A stretch of 64,000 nt of DNA from Owenia fusiformis (Eukaryota > Annelida > Polychaeta > Sabellida > Oweniidae): NCBI GenBank assembly GCA_903813345.2, contig CAIIXF020000004.1:21736477-21800476 (forward strand), given 5' to 3'. The position numbers were made by a program, and so were the translations under genes. Below, piece by piece: positions 12,195-24,971 of this stretch (position 1 is its first letter; each line of letters starts with the position of its first letter). The notes under the pieces were generated by a model. That model had not been told where the DNA came from, made no database searches, and saw only the letters and a list, made by a program, of their open reading frames with translations.

Positions 12195-15100
12195 ATGCCA
12201 AAATACAGACTTGTCTACTTTAATGCGAGGGGGAGGGCCGAAACCCCTAGGATACTATTTGCACTTGCGGGTGAAGAGTACGAAGACGTCAGGCTCTTTC
12301 CAGATCTACCATGGCCAAGTCAGGAAGGGAAGGACAAATGGCTGGAAACTAAATCAGGTAAAATGTTTTATTAATGGTATGCCTCCATACTGGACGCCTT
12401 GGGGATATGCATTGTTTACAGACTACCCAGCGACGCCTTTTCATGAATTGTTTAATTTTCTGATGTTTTCGGTCTCATAGAGAAGTTTTTAGATGTCACG
12501 GCGAATACTATTATACTAAATTCTTCATTACATCTGAAAGATTTAGAATAACGTTTCATATATTCTCATGTTAAGAGTATGTGTCAGTGTAGGTAGACAT
12601 GGACAATATAGAACACATATCAACTCACATGCATTATTATTGTCACCGACATTCGAAACAATCTATTATGACAATCCTGGGCCTACGGCATTCCAACGTT
12701 CTACAAGATATTGTACTTGCATTGCAGGTACAGTATATGTATGATTATCCCACCCTAAGTGCTTTATATGATTGCATAATAGCATTGTATAACGGCAATA
12801 TAAAACCACCACTCATCATATACAACTCTTGAGAACGATATACAACTCCTGGATAGCGTATACAACTCCTGGGCAGCGTATACAACTCCTGGGCAGCGTA
12901 TACAACTCTTCGACTTGATATACAACTGCTGAATTTAGATTAACCTTTTATTAATATAAAGATTAAGGTGGGATAATAAGATCATATAATGGTTGATTCT
13001 GTATATCGCTATTAACAGTGTCAAGATATAGGGAGAGAAAATATTCTAGCATAGTAAGAGCATTCAATATGCAGTTAGCAAGTGTAACACAGTATGACAT
13101 ATATAATCGTTATTCTCTCGTGAGTATATGATATATTCACGGTTCCATTCGGTCACTCATGAATATATCATTTATTCACTTCGATATACGGAATCAACCA
13201 TTATATAACCTCATAGTATATATCGAAAGATCACACTGGAATAATCACACTTGAATACACCGACAACGGTAAAGTTAGATACCGTTGTTACAAATGGCGG
13301 ACATAACCGTCGCTTCAACTCTTGGTCACTTGGTCCTCGTTTCATGGGACTGTATCGTAATTCTTTGCATGTATTAGCTCTTGTGATGATGTGTCATATG
13401 AAATCCCAATTTCGATCAAATTGGGTCGTGAATCGCCACAATGTAGCCTCTTTGATGTCGTCAATCCGAATCTTAAATAATTTTCCATAAAATTGACGAT
13501 AAAGTCACATGAAACGAGGACCAAGTGATTAAATATTTGAAGCGACAGTTATGACCGCCATTCGTGACAACGAATTTTTGACCTACCGGATGTTTGAAAA
13601 TCAAGGATTACGAGTCTCATACTGCACTGTTTTTCTTCAAACTTGTTTCATTCAAAGCATAACAAAAATCATTCCTTTCTGTCGGTACATTATTCTCTTA
13701 AACAGAGTCCCTACTTCCAGCGGCATTTTGGTCCCCAGCTGTAAGAAGGCCTTCTAACAGCTGGGGACCAAAACGCTGCTAGAACGAGGGACTCTTTACA
13801 ATAAAGTAATGCACCGACAGAAAGGCAATTTTGTTTTGCTTTTAAGTTTGAAGAAAAACGGAGCAGTATGAGCCTCGCAATCCTTGATTTTCGAGCATGT
13901 CTATCAAAAATGAAAATGATAATGACGAAAACGTGTCCTTACTTGTTTCTTTCTTCTATAGACGCCAACTGACCATCATCATCTAGCCATCGTTCTGGCT
14001 TGAATCCCCATGGGTCTCTGAATACAGACTCATCATGGTGCATTGCGTATAGGTTCATAAAAACCTGTAAAAACGTTATGAGTTTGCAAATCACCTCTGC
14101 CGCATGTAATATGTTTGTACAAAGAAATAAATTCATTTTAAACAGATGTCCCTTTTTATAAAAAATATATGTGGATATCGTAGCCTACGGCAGAAGTATC
14201 GACAGTAGTTTTGTGTGGAATAGCGAGTGGGACATGCGAAATATACCTTAATAATCCAAGAAACGCTGCGTTCAAATAGGGCATCTTTTGTCTGTCGTCC
14301 ATTTCAACTAATTTCAACCAATTTCAACCTCGTTCTGAAGAACTAAATTTTGTATAAAGCACATGATATTGTCTAGAGTTTAGGTCATAAACTCGTAAAA
14401 ACTACCTCTGTCTCTTTTATGATGCCTTCCATGATATCATGCCGATATTTCATTGCTTTTTGCATGATTCTAGGTCGAAATTATAGTTTTTCCTTATTTT
14501 GGAATCCTGACATTAGACTTAAATTAAGGAATAAATAATGATAGGCCATTCAATATGGTGAAATTCAGCACGAGTTGGACCTGGGAATACTAAACCACGG
14601 GAATGGCAACTCATGTCTCCTATTGTTCTATGTCTGTCTCCGATAATTGAAAAACGTCACAGCTGTAACTACCAAAAAATTACCTGTGACGTCACATCGT
14701 TACAACACTACGGCGCCATATTGGATTCATATTCATCTCTACGTGCTTTGAATTTGGTAAGAAAATGTCTTTTTATATGTCATATATGAACAAATAAGGA
14801 AAAACAGTATCCTCTTTGAACGCACCATCAATCATAGTCTCTGTATATGTTCTTTTATAGATCAATTATGTGTTTTTATATGCGAAAAGTGTTTTTCTGT
14901 TTCAAGTTTTCCGCAATTACGAAACTTGCTTAGAATTTTGGAAAGAAAATGAATCTATTTATGTCATATTTAGGAAAATAAGGTAAAATCTGCTGTAACC
15001 TCTTTGCACGCACCATCAATTCCAGTTGTCCGCAAATCCGAAAAAGTTGGCAAATAAAATGTCCCGCTTATTTCATGCAAGGCCTTGTTTCATGTTTAGG

Positions 15101-18100
15101 AAAATATGTAAAAATCGAAAGGACATTTGCGTGCATTATCAATTAAGATTATATTCTCTGTGTATGATCAATTTTTTAATTTCAGTTTTTATTTCCAGAT
15201 CCATCTGATGAATTAGCAAGATGGAAAAGCAGCAATTGAAACATGTCTACAAAAAGAGAAATCAAGCAAGCTTATACATGTAGTCCAACTCCTTTGAAAA
15301 ATTCGTCTGCTGATGAACTAACACAAATATTAAGGATAAAATGGTTTCCCTGGAACAATGTGCTCATTAACGCCAGACAAAATAATCTCAGTGAGATTTG
15401 CTTTGAACGTCATCGCACTATTGCGACCAGTGTAGATTTGATCGGATACGACATCCTCACTTTGATACCCAAGAAACGGCCAGGGAAACGGCTTACTTAC
15501 TCACTAATAAATCAACTTCAATTCAAAACTACTGAAGATGGACCACTCCAAAACATTTCGTAATTGTAGCGTCGATATGACTTCAGGAAACTGTGTCTTG
15601 TAAAAGGGCTTGTTGTTGGATAAATATGTACAAGCTTTTATTGTTTAAAAACAGTAATTGTGGATTTACGTGATGTTCCTTCTTTCGGATACCATGTGAC
15701 ATGGATTTAGATGATGAAAGGAAAGACGGAAAGTTTTCATAACCCAGATTACTGAGATACACCACACGAAGGTAGTTTTCACCTTCTCTCACGTTCTTGG
15801 AAACATGACAGAACGGTCTTACTCCATATTCGGATAGATGAAACGCACTTCGATCCTACTAGTGACGTGCTACGTTAAGACGATGGCAGTCGGGCATCAT
15901 GTTCTGTCATGTTTCATTCGAATTGATAGCGAGGAATACTACTACTACTACTACTACTAATTCTAGACACACCAAAATACTGAAACTAACTGTCACGGGT
16001 ATAGTAAACGGTACGGTAGGCGTATGGATCATGACTTTAGGCCTAAATCCATGTTGGATGACTGAGTTATTAACATTTGTTTGTGTTACGTTTTTTGACT
16101 CACCCTGTTTAACAACTATTGCCCAATTTATACATTATACAGAAAGGTCATCTTAAAATACTATTGTATCTTGAATAAATGAATCAACATATTATATACA
16201 TTTGTTTGAACAATCAGCGATCCTAGTAATGTTCAAAACTTTGGAGACAAAGTAAACTACAAGATACATATTAATAACTCTTTATAATCAATTAGAGGCA
16301 ATTTTGCTACTAATTTGATCGCATTCCGTTTTTGTTCCAGAATATCCTTATGCTTTCATACATGTCATAATGAGAGCAAAGCATCAACGTTATTCAGTGA
16401 TCATGCAAGATTTTTTACGCATCGTATATGAACAAATGATCCAGAGTTTCTAGTAATAAGCCTGATCTAGTTTAAATAATATCAAAGCATAATTTCAACT
16501 ATAAAATAGTTTAATTCGATGAAAACTAATAATATCGAAAACATCAACGTTATTCAGTGATCATGTAAGAAGTTTTTACGCATCGTATATGAACAAATGA
16601 TCATACTCCAGAGTTTCTATGTCATGTAATAAGCCTGATCTAGTTTAAATAATATCAAAGCATAATTTCAACTATAAAATAGTTTATTTCGATGAAAACT
16701 AATAATATCGAAATCGACACTTTCTGTTTAAATGCGAAGGTAAGAACCGTAACTTTCGCTTGATACTGAACAATGATTATCGAAGGTCTACCGCTGAACT
16801 TGAATTATGAAATCCATCAAAACACTAAATTAAATTTTTTTTTCAGGAGAAATTTTACTATTGATCGAATTGATAAATGAATAGACTTGCGGTATAGTTA
16901 CACTCCCCTCCATAAGTTTGGCAACCTTAGCTCCCCCATTGAACTACGTGTTAAAGCCTCTTTACATTTGATTTTTTATTTACTTAACCTGCGATGAAAA
17001 TACTATTAAATGGAAACGTAATTTGATTTTATTTCCAATACCTTCAAATTTTCTCAATTTTTTCCTCAATTACAATAAGTCAAAAATTGATGATAAATTT
17101 GATGAATTTTTGAAAATCGACATTCCCATGTTAACCAATGGGAAATGGTAGGTTTGCTGCAAGTCATATCACAGAACATCCATCCATTCGAGTCCTTGCA
17201 AAAAATAAGAGTTAGGCAGGCAATTGAATTTGCTAACTTTATTTAACAAAAAATTGATATGTTTCTTCAGGTTCAACAAAGTTATAGGGCTTTAAAGTCA
17301 AAATTGTTTTTCAAAAAACCTCTCCCATTGAAATAACAAAGGAGGCGAAAAATTATTTTCAAACATGACTAACATTTCCCTTTGGATTACATGGGAATGA
17401 CGATTTTCAAAAACTCATTAAACTTACTATCAAATTTCGACCTATTGTAAATAAGGAAAAAATTTAGAAAATTTGGAGGTATTGGAAATAAAGTCAAGAT
17501 ACGTTTTCATCAATATTATAAGTTATTTCATAGCCGGTTAAGTAAATAAAAATTCAAACGTAAAGAGGCTTTAACACGTAGCTCAATGGGGGAGCTAAGG
17601 ATGCCAAACTTAATTTTTTTCTTCTAGAATTATTTTTGAATCGATATGCTTCTGAAAAAACAAGGTGAAAAAAGTATTTTTCAACTTGCTTCAAATTGAC
17701 CAAATTTAAAATCATCTACAAGCTAACGTTCCTAGAAGTCCAAATATGACTTTAGATTTGAGATTTGACCTGCAATGACCTTCTCAAGGTAAAAAGGTCG
17801 AAAAGATATTTTTCAACTTCAAATTGAACCAATTTTGTCAAAAATCATCGATATCCTTTTTAGGAAAACAAGGTCAAAAAGTATTTTTCAACTTCAAATT
17901 GACAATTTTTTATGAATTATCATCTTAGTTCTAAGAAGCTTAAATCTGACTTTAGATTTGAGATTTTACCTCCAATAACTTTCTCAAAAAGGTCTTCTTC
18001 AACTTGCTTTAAATTCAGCTATTTTCTAAATCATCTACAAGGCTATATTTCCTTCATACATGCATGCATTAGCCCATATCATCAAATCTTGTGGAGAAAG

Positions 18101-21100
18101 ATCTAACATTTTTATTGATGCCCTAATTTATTCGCAGCCTTGAATTTTGAAACTACAAGACTTACAAAAACATGCCTTAAATTAGATATTGTGCAAAACT
18201 TTACAAATGTGATGCATGGAAATTGTTGAAACATATTGGATGATCTTGAAAAGGTTTCAATGTTTAAACCATACCATATGACAAATGGGACATTATTTGC
18301 GCAGAAAACACATTTCACATTTTCATTGACCACTTTGAAGCAGTTTTAACCATTCAACAGGTAAGGGACAGGTTACTTACACAGAAATATATACAGATTA
18401 TCATAAACATTCGTGGATTATTATATAAACATTCGTGGATTATCAACCATTTGTGGATTATCATCAAACATTATTGGATACGAACATTATAGGATTACTA
18501 CGAACATTATTGGATTACAACAAACATCCGAGAACTAACGTTTCGTGATCTGGAACATTCTCAAGGATCATCAAGGATATTTACCAACATCGAGAGACAA
18601 TTAGGGGTATCGCCAATTGAACTTAAGTATTACATTATATTTTATATATTATTGTTATATCATTTAGTTTTTCAAAAATATAGTACTATGTACTGTACAT
18701 TGTTATATTTTAATTGCTGTTTTTACTTTCTGTTATTTTCGAACGTAACACGAGTGATTATTTAGTGTCAAGTTTTGTCTCTAGTGACAGCATGTTACTG
18801 AATATCTCAACAAGTGATCTAAACTACAGCAACTAAAATAAGCATACCAAAATATTATAATTTAGTTTGATTCAGAGAAGGGGATTATACAGTAACTTAG
18901 GGATAAACAATTTATTTATTATCTTACAATTTAACTCAATTCGTGAATTTGAAGATCTACTGCATTATAATAGATCGATTTGATGGTAAGAACTAGTATG
19001 TGATATTTTACCTTTTTGTCATCATTGCTTAGAAATACAATTATACAATTCCAATTAATGATAACTCACTGACTTATTGTATTACTTGGCTTGATACACA
19101 TGCTGGAAGATATGCTTTTAAAATTGGTAAACCATTACCAAAGCTATGGTTACCCTGTAGTAGTGAAAGGCACATTAAAAATGAATATCACCCCTTCAAT
19201 CTATTTTTAAAGGTTTTTATGATTATTTCACATGTTCCTATATTTTGCGTAACCAGATTAAATTTTCTTCATTTTCGTCTTACCAATATCCATTATATCT
19301 GTCAAATCGCGCCGCTACATTTGAAAATAATTAAAATTATGTCCTTTTCCCATTAAGCTCCATTATAAAAATGGAATTTTCAAACTTAATATTTTAAAAT
19401 TGTACATTGTGAAAAGTTGCATATTGAGTAGTTAGTTAATGTTAAGGTGTAAAAATTCAAAACAAAAAGGAAAAACAATGCCACGGAGTCTCATAAAGCA
19501 TTTCTCAAAAAGCCAGCGATGGCATTAGTTTTGTGATGATACCGTCACTTATAAGTATTTGGTACAGGTCTTGCGGGCATTGTTTCTTGATTTGTAGCAA
19601 TAACATTGACTTTTGCACGTTGGTAACGACACCTTATAATACATCACATATTTTAGAATTAGCGTATCCTCATGTAGCCTTGCCCAAGTCGGTCTCTTTT
19701 ACTTATCTTGATTTCTATTATGACCGAGGTCAGATAAGATCAGATAAGTAAAAAATACCGACTTGGGCAAGGCTAATCCTCATGGAAAACGTAACATATT
19801 ACCTTGCCATACCGTGCGCTTTTTCGATTAGTAATGCAGGGGCGTATTCAACACTACGCCAAAAATCCCGCCAAAAATATGAAACAATATCAATATTCTA
19901 AATCAAAATGCCTATTTTATGCTCGTAAAACGTCATTTTATGGTAACAGAGATTTTAAGCTTGCAATGTTTTTCCCAACCTAAATGTGAACGGAAATACT
20001 TAAGCGATGCATTTGTATGGGCGATTGGTCATACGTATAGGTTGGCGTTTCGATTTTATATGCAAGCTTTAAATCCCTGATACCTTTTTAATGTGCTTTA
20101 AAATATTCGAATGATTTTCATCATTTAAAATCACCTTGGAAAGCCTATCTTTTAAATCACGACACAAATCATTATCACTTTGCTAATGTCTCGAACGATT
20201 GAGACGACCAATTTCCAAATAACAATGACAGATTTTTCTAAATATTATTTTTCAAATGAAAAAAAACTAGGTAATCGATTTTCTAGAACTGAACTCAATG
20301 GAACTTGTAATTGAATAATCAGCATTTTCAAGTTGTTTTTGTCTTTAACATTCATAGTTCAAGAAGTACTACCTATAACAATTAGTGATTTAGTAAGAAA
20401 ATAGATAATTGTTGACTTAACTATAATTTATGTCTATGATTTTGCCTAGCAACGGAATATTTAAATCGATGTAGTAAAATTGAAAAATTGGGGTAGAGGA
20501 AAATAAAAAAATATACATCTAAATTTAAAGAGGTTCATCATTATAATTATATGATACCATAGTTTGCATAAGCATTACGGAATATGCAAAAATAAATTCA
20601 AAGGTATTCATCAAGTAGTTTTTGAAAAAAAAAAGTTTTTCTCTCAAATTCGTGAAGAGTACGCGATTCACGAATATTTGGCGAAATTGTATTTTACTTT
20701 TAAAATTCATAAGACAGTCAATAGTGGCTCGATTTTAATGAAATAAAGCATACAATGGTAAGGGAATTCAATCTGTTAAATGATATTTGCCAGACAGACC
20801 AATAATAATATGGTATCCACAAAACATTTCTTTAGGCGAGTGTGCTCAAGATTACTTTTACAATTTATGAACAATGAGAAAATATGACTAAAGAACATCG
20901 GAAAATTAAGTCTTTTTTATTCTCACTTTTCAACACTACACTTGGCGTACATTGTTCCTACGCCACTGAGTATTAATGCACTAGTAATCTTTCTCTTTGA
21001 AAAAATAATTCTTCCAGATATTTTCTAGCCGAAATCGCCTGCTAACTTCTCCGTTCATTTTGTCCGATACTCCGACGTGACCTTGAAAAACAATCACGGT

Positions 21101-24100
21101 AAACCAGGCCCGTAGCCGGGGGGGGGGGTCGGAGGGGGCCAGAAATTCTTTAAAAATCATGCAGTTTTTGACCATTTTGAGCACTTTTCGTATGATTTTT
21201 TGCCAAAAACTGAAAAGTTCACCCCCTCTTGGCAAAAGCTCCCCCTTGGCATGGGCTTTCAATTAGATTCTAATTGAAAGCCCATTCCCTTGGTAAAACC
21301 GCTCCCCCACCCCCAAGTTAATCCTGGCTATGGGCCTGTGAACGACTGAAGAAGACGTGAGATACACTGAATAAAATCGTGCATGGTCAACGAGTACAGC
21401 ATTGTTTATAAAACTTACGGTCGTCAGGGAAACGATGTACGGAATGTGACGTCGGTGTTCATGAAATATGACGCAATAACTCGTCAAGGCAACCGGGGAT
21501 TTGCTATTTTTAACAATGGGAGACAGACATAGAACAATGGAGCAATAGATACACAATGGAGTTTCCATTCCAGGTGATTTTATTCCAAGGTTGGACAGAA
21601 TGTTGTACAAAGCACGAACCGAAGGTGAGTGCATTTGTACTAACATTCTGTCCAACGAGTGCTGAATTTCACCATATTGAATGGCCTATCATTATTTATT
21701 CCGATTCAAACATAAAAATTAGTAAAAGCCGTGTCTGTGGAACGGGCATGAAGGAAGAATACGCATGCTGTCAAGATTCTGAAGTCGGCCGGAAAAATTT
21801 TAGAATTTGTTTGGGCTGTTCTATTTTACTCCCCGTTTTAGATTTTATACGGGTAAAGTCAGCCATAGTTAAATAGTTACAGTAGTTACGAAGGGAGTAG
21901 AAAAGAACAGCTATCCCCGGACAGAGCCCCAGATGTGCAGCTGAGATGTGACGTCACTCAAAACAATGCAAATTGCAGATTGAATAGAGCATGGTCGTGC
22001 ATCTATGGAGAATTAGAGAACGTTCTATATTGGCTATGCTGCATTCTGATTGGTTGAGAAATTCGAATAGAGCACGGTCATGTTTGAATGATGTTCTTCG
22101 GGTGTACAGATAGCCAAGAGTATGTTTATAGTGTTTGCGTTTTGTCGTCAGGAAGTATTTTGACCCATCGTGTTGTATTGGTTGGAAAATATGGTATAGC
22201 TGGTGAAATATGAGCAAATTGATGTTTTCATCGTTTCAGTATCTGGTCTAGTATCTGGTCTACTTTCTGGTTATTTGTAAACGCCTTCCGCCCGCTATAC
22301 GGGTGGGATTTAGGTATGCGTTTCTCTATCAACAGCTAATATATTTTACTTTCAGAATTAGGCCTGCCATTCGGCCAAGTACCTGTTCTGGATGTGGATG
22401 GGAAAAGATTATGTCAAAGTAACGTCATTGCCAAATATTTAGCAAGGCAATTTGGTAAGTTTGGTGTCCATGTAAGTGTTTTGGAACAATGCATGTTTAA
22501 AATCTAAAATACAGATTTATAACGAACGTTGTTTGTTAGAGTAAACAATCTAATTAGGAATACAATGCAATACTTGTTTTGCTTTCGAATTTCAAGTAAA
22601 GCTAAGGTCATCTAGTTAAGGATTTAACCCTGTACGCAACTTGCATTGCAGATCATTCCTCAAAGGTTTTGTTCCAAACTTTGTACGAGATGCGTAGCAC
22701 TGAGTGCTAAGTTTGGGATATAATGCATTGAGTGGAATTAATCGGCAACAATCATTTGAGTCTTTGGCTTAATTCTTTTCCCACATCGCAAAATATTTTA
22801 TACAATATAAGTTAAAAGATACGATAAAACTTCAAAAAAATATATTTTCAAGGAAACTTTTTTCAAGAGTCAAGTTGTCACCTTGACAACCATTTGACAC
22901 TTACCATTTCACCTGCAATAAGCGCTTATAGATTTTCACTCAACTATGAAGTTGAATCTAAAAATGACCTTGGGTGGGTTGTTGGACCAGGTGATATAAT
23001 GCAATGCAGTTATATGGAATAGTGTTCGGATTGGCTGGAATTTGGCACACCTAGCCTAGCTATGTGTGAATCTTGTTTTGTCAACATTATTAAATGAATC
23101 ATGATCTCATTTAAAAGTTTAGATAGATATAACATAAAAATCTGTAACTAATCTCTTTAATAGTTATAATTCAATAAGCCAACGATTACAATGCTGCAAA
23201 CAACCAATTCAAAAGATGTTTTATTCTGACAGAAAAAGCATAACAATTTCAACAATACTTTATCTAAATAGGAAAGTACTATTTTCGGTGTCACGGTTCA
23301 GGGAATTGTACTGTTAACATAGTTCTACAATGTTCTTAAGTTTACTATTTTTCAGAGGATTAAATCTACATGTAGAATTGAATTCATTGTAAAAAATTAA
23401 GTATTTGATTGTTTAGGGTATGCCGGCAAAGGTGATTGGGAAGAAGCCAGAGCAGAAATGATATCTGCCTGCGTGTACGACGCATTCGAAAAAGGGAGAC
23501 CGTGTTTTATGGAACAAGATCCGATTAAAAAGGTCTAATCGATTTGATTTATAATAATCTTAACGTGTTTGAAATTGTTTACCATGGATGTGACGTATGT
23601 ACCTTTCTCGATCATGCTAACATATGCTGTTCAGTAGACTTGATAATTATTTAGTTTACTACTTATAACACTGTTCTATTAAATGAAGGTCCAATAGTAT
23701 AGTTTCCATATAGCTTTTGAAATCTCGCTAAATCTCGTTTTTCGTGAGATTTTAAGAGACTTGCATATTAGACCTCTAATGACTTACATTACCTTCTTTT
23801 AAATGGCATATTTGAATTCAGTGAAATGTTTTCTCCTTTAATAGCTTTGATTTACAAAGTTATGTAATTTGAATAATTTTCTATAACAATTTAAAAAAAC
23901 TTGGGCCAAATGTCCATAGATGCAATGCTAAAATTCTTTAAATCCGTGGATTATTTGTATGTCAGTCAACATTTGCATGTTTAATCACATCATGTACATA
24001 AACAGGGTCATCATGTGGTATATCATTCAAGTTTTATACAGATTCAACAAACACACTTTGATAAATCATGAAATTAAGCCACTTTTCCAAGATTTTAGCA

Positions 24101-24872
24101 TGTAAATGAATGGAGCTCTAGCCCGAGTTAAAAGCTGAAAAAGCACGAGATTTCATTGATTTTTCTGCTATTTAGAAACTATCCTATTATGAATTACAAT
24201 GATTACCTATTTCAATTTTCTAGGCTGAGCTACTGGAAAAGTTTTTGAAAGATTCCAAAGAAATGATGGACAATTTTAGACAGATCCTGGAAGAGAATGA
24301 CGGGGGATCAGGATTCTTCGTTGGGGACGGGGTAAGGTTCACTTAGCATAACGTAGCAAGGCAATAGCTAGGTGAAGCAATCGCCTGTCATAAGATTACT
24401 AATGCAGACGCTTCATTTCAAACTGTTAAATGAAGTTTATTTCAATTTGCCTCGCCTATCTTGAAATTCTGACAACGTCTTATTGGGTTCACAATGCTCC
24501 ACAACATATATACGCTATTAATGTTTACCGAAACATTCTCAATATAAATGAACTTTATCCTATATGTTTCTGGGTAGTGTCTCAACCATACAGAAGTTAC
24601 CATGGAGATCATAGAAACAAACGACAACCGTTCAATTGCTTACGTAAATAAATCGTTCAAAGGTAGGCCTTTTACTACCGTTTTTTTCATTGCAGATCAC
24701 ATGGGCAGACATTAACTTTGCTGTGAGGATTGATCAAATTTTCGACAGAATTGGAGAAAATGCAGACACATTCTTGAAGGATTGGCCGAAACTGCTTGCA
24801 CTTAAACAGCGCGTGGAAAAATATCCGAAAATTGCCGAGTGGATTGAGAAAAGACCAAAGACAACGTGGTGA
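12195..24872 (+). CDS. Sigma-class glutathione S-transferase (prostaglandin-D-synthase-like), complete, 5 exons
   Basis: Exons 12195-12357, 22356-22454, 23417-23532, 24224-24331 and 24696-24872; 663 nt, 220 aa plus TGA, close to the 199-210 aa usual for the class. Cytosolic enzyme that conjugates glutathione to electrophiles; some relatives isomerise prostaglandin H2. The protein starts MPKYRLVYFNARGRAE, with the catalytic Tyr at residue 8 and the sigma-type RGRAE motif. It continues LGLPFGQVPVLDVDG (thioredoxin-fold cis-Pro region), QSNVIAKYLA (glutathione-binding SN motif) and an all-alpha C-terminal domain with GDGITWADINFAV and the end KRPKTTW. Junction phases fit (1, 0, 0 after exons 2-4; exon 1 ends in phase 1). 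The start is the Met that opens the conserved beta strand. Oddities: intron 1 is about 10 kb and packed with foldback elements; the exon 3 donor GTCTAA is weak. Sigma class is clear; the substrate is not. Confidence 0.94.
12820..12935. repeat. 20-bp minisatellite in GST intron 1
   Basis: TATACAACTCCTGGGCAGCG and variants, about six units. Confidence 0.9.
12981..13209. mobile_element. MITE with ~28-bp terminal inverted repeats
   Basis: Left end ATCATATAATGGTTGATTCTG is mirrored by CGGAATCAACCATTATATAA at the right. A further inverted pair (ATCCCACCCTAA at ~12750, TTAAGGTGGGAT at ~12963) hints at nesting. Confidence 0.8.
13283..13572. mobile_element. MITE with ~65-bp terminal inverted repeats
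   Basis: CGTTGTTACAAATGGCGG...CACTTGGTCCTCGTTTCATG at the left matches the reverse complement of CATGAAACGAGGACCAAGTG...CCGCCATTCGTGACAACG at the right. Confidence 0.9.
13588..13900. mobile_element. Large near-perfect foldback element (~150-bp arms)
   Basis: The whole segment is one palindrome centred at CAGCTGTTAGAAGGCC (about 13750). Outer ends are GGATGTTTGAAAATCAAGGA and TCCTTGATTTTCGAGCATGTC; inner arms share CAGCTGGGGACCAAAA. It is transposon-like with no coding capacity. Confidence 0.92.
13943..14064 (-). pseudogene. Orphan cytochrome P450 exon inside GST intron 1
   Basis: A 122-nt open segment flanked by an acceptor (TTTTTACAG) and a donor (GTAAGG) on the minus strand. It encodes VFMNLYAMHHDESVFRD, then PWGFKPERWLDDDG and about 15 more residues. 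This is the P450 segment between helix K and the heme loop: the N-x-(W/Y)-A-x-H-H-D strand followed by the F-x-P-E-R-(F/W) motif, as in CYP1/CYP2-clan enzymes. I could not find the flanking exons (the ExxR helix upstream or the heme-binding FxxGxxxCxG downstream); the neighbouring DNA at 12981-13900 is foldback repeat. It is therefore either a relic captured in the GST intron or one exon of a P450 gene whose other exons I failed to see. The exon itself has no stop or frameshift. Confidence 0.6.
14533..14660. repeat. Dispersed repeat, inverted partner of 21493-21705
   Basis: AATAATGATAGGCCATTC...GGTGAAATTCAGCACGAG and ATTGTTCTATGTCTGTCTCC occur here and in inverted orientation at 21.5-21.7 kb. 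Confidence 0.8.
14700..16380. other. GST intron 1: no confident coding sequence
   Basis: A 106-codon open frame at 15243-15563 (+) has a protein-like composition (region WFPWNNVLINARQNNLSE) but I do not recognise it. A short inverted pair (GAAACATGACAGAACGG at ~15800, TTCTGTCATGTTTC at ~15902) and a (TAC)n run near 15940 follow. Confidence 0.45.
16382..16715. repeat. ~160-bp tandem duplication in GST intron 1
   Basis: CATCAACGTTATTCAGTGATCATG starts at 16382 and 16542; both units run through AAAACTAATAATATCGAAA. Confidence 0.92.
16911..17612. mobile_element. 700-bp foldback element, ~230-bp arms
   Basis: Left end TAAGTTTGGCAACCTTAGCTCCCCCATTG-type sequence is mirrored at the right by CAATGGGGGAGCTAAGGATG; the arms continue through GGTATTGGAAATAAA and GATTTTCAAAAA. 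No transposase frame is seen. Confidence 0.88.
17640..18000. repeat. Degenerate tandem repeat
   Basis: AAGGTCAAAAAGTATTTTTC followed by AACTTCAAATTGAC-type units, separated by CTGACTTTAGATTTGAGATTT blocks. Confidence 0.7.
18395..18530. repeat. Short GGATTA-rich repeat
   Basis: Units such as AACATTATTGGATTAC and ACATTCGTGGATTATC repeat about eight times. Confidence 0.75.
18531..21100. other. GST intron 1: AT-rich, no gene recognised
   Basis: Apart from the MITE at 19675-19775 and a dispersed block at 20845-20945 (GAGAAAATATGACTAAAGAACAT, also at 27915), I see nothing but AT-rich sequence. Confidence 0.5.
19675..19775. mobile_element. Foldback MITE, second copy of the AGCCTTGCCCAAGTCGG family
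   Basis: TAGCCTTGCCCAAGTCGG at the left pairs with CCGACTTGGGCAAGGCTA at the right; the arms read on into TTTTACTTATCT. Confidence 0.88.
21105..21339. mobile_element. MITE with CAGGCCCGTAGCC-type terminal inverted repeats
   Basis: Left CAGGCCCGTAGCC and a G tract; right GGCTATGGGCCTG. Inside is a separate palindrome at 21251-21288, ATGGGCTTTCAATTAGATTC mirrored by CTAATTGAAAGCCCAT. Confidence 0.82.
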
Positions 24873-24971
24873 AATGATAGCTTACAATAATCATAAAAAC
24901 AAAATGAATCGAACATTGATCAGTTGTTTTGCTTATACAGTCATATAAACAAATATGTTGGCTTCATATCT

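Noticed and set aside
15243-15563. 106-codon plus-strand open frame
   Set aside because: No recognisable family and no splice or homology support; noted only in the region description.
19480-19500. GCCACGGAGTC word resembling the 5' end of the tRNA-Arg gene
   Set aside because: Only the acceptor-stem word matches; no anticodon arm or B box follows.
21580-21640. Candidate GST first exon just upstream of exon 2 (splice-like AG...GTGAGT)
   Set aside because: Its translation does not resemble a GST; the true first exon with MPKYRLVYFNARGRAE lies at 12195-12357.
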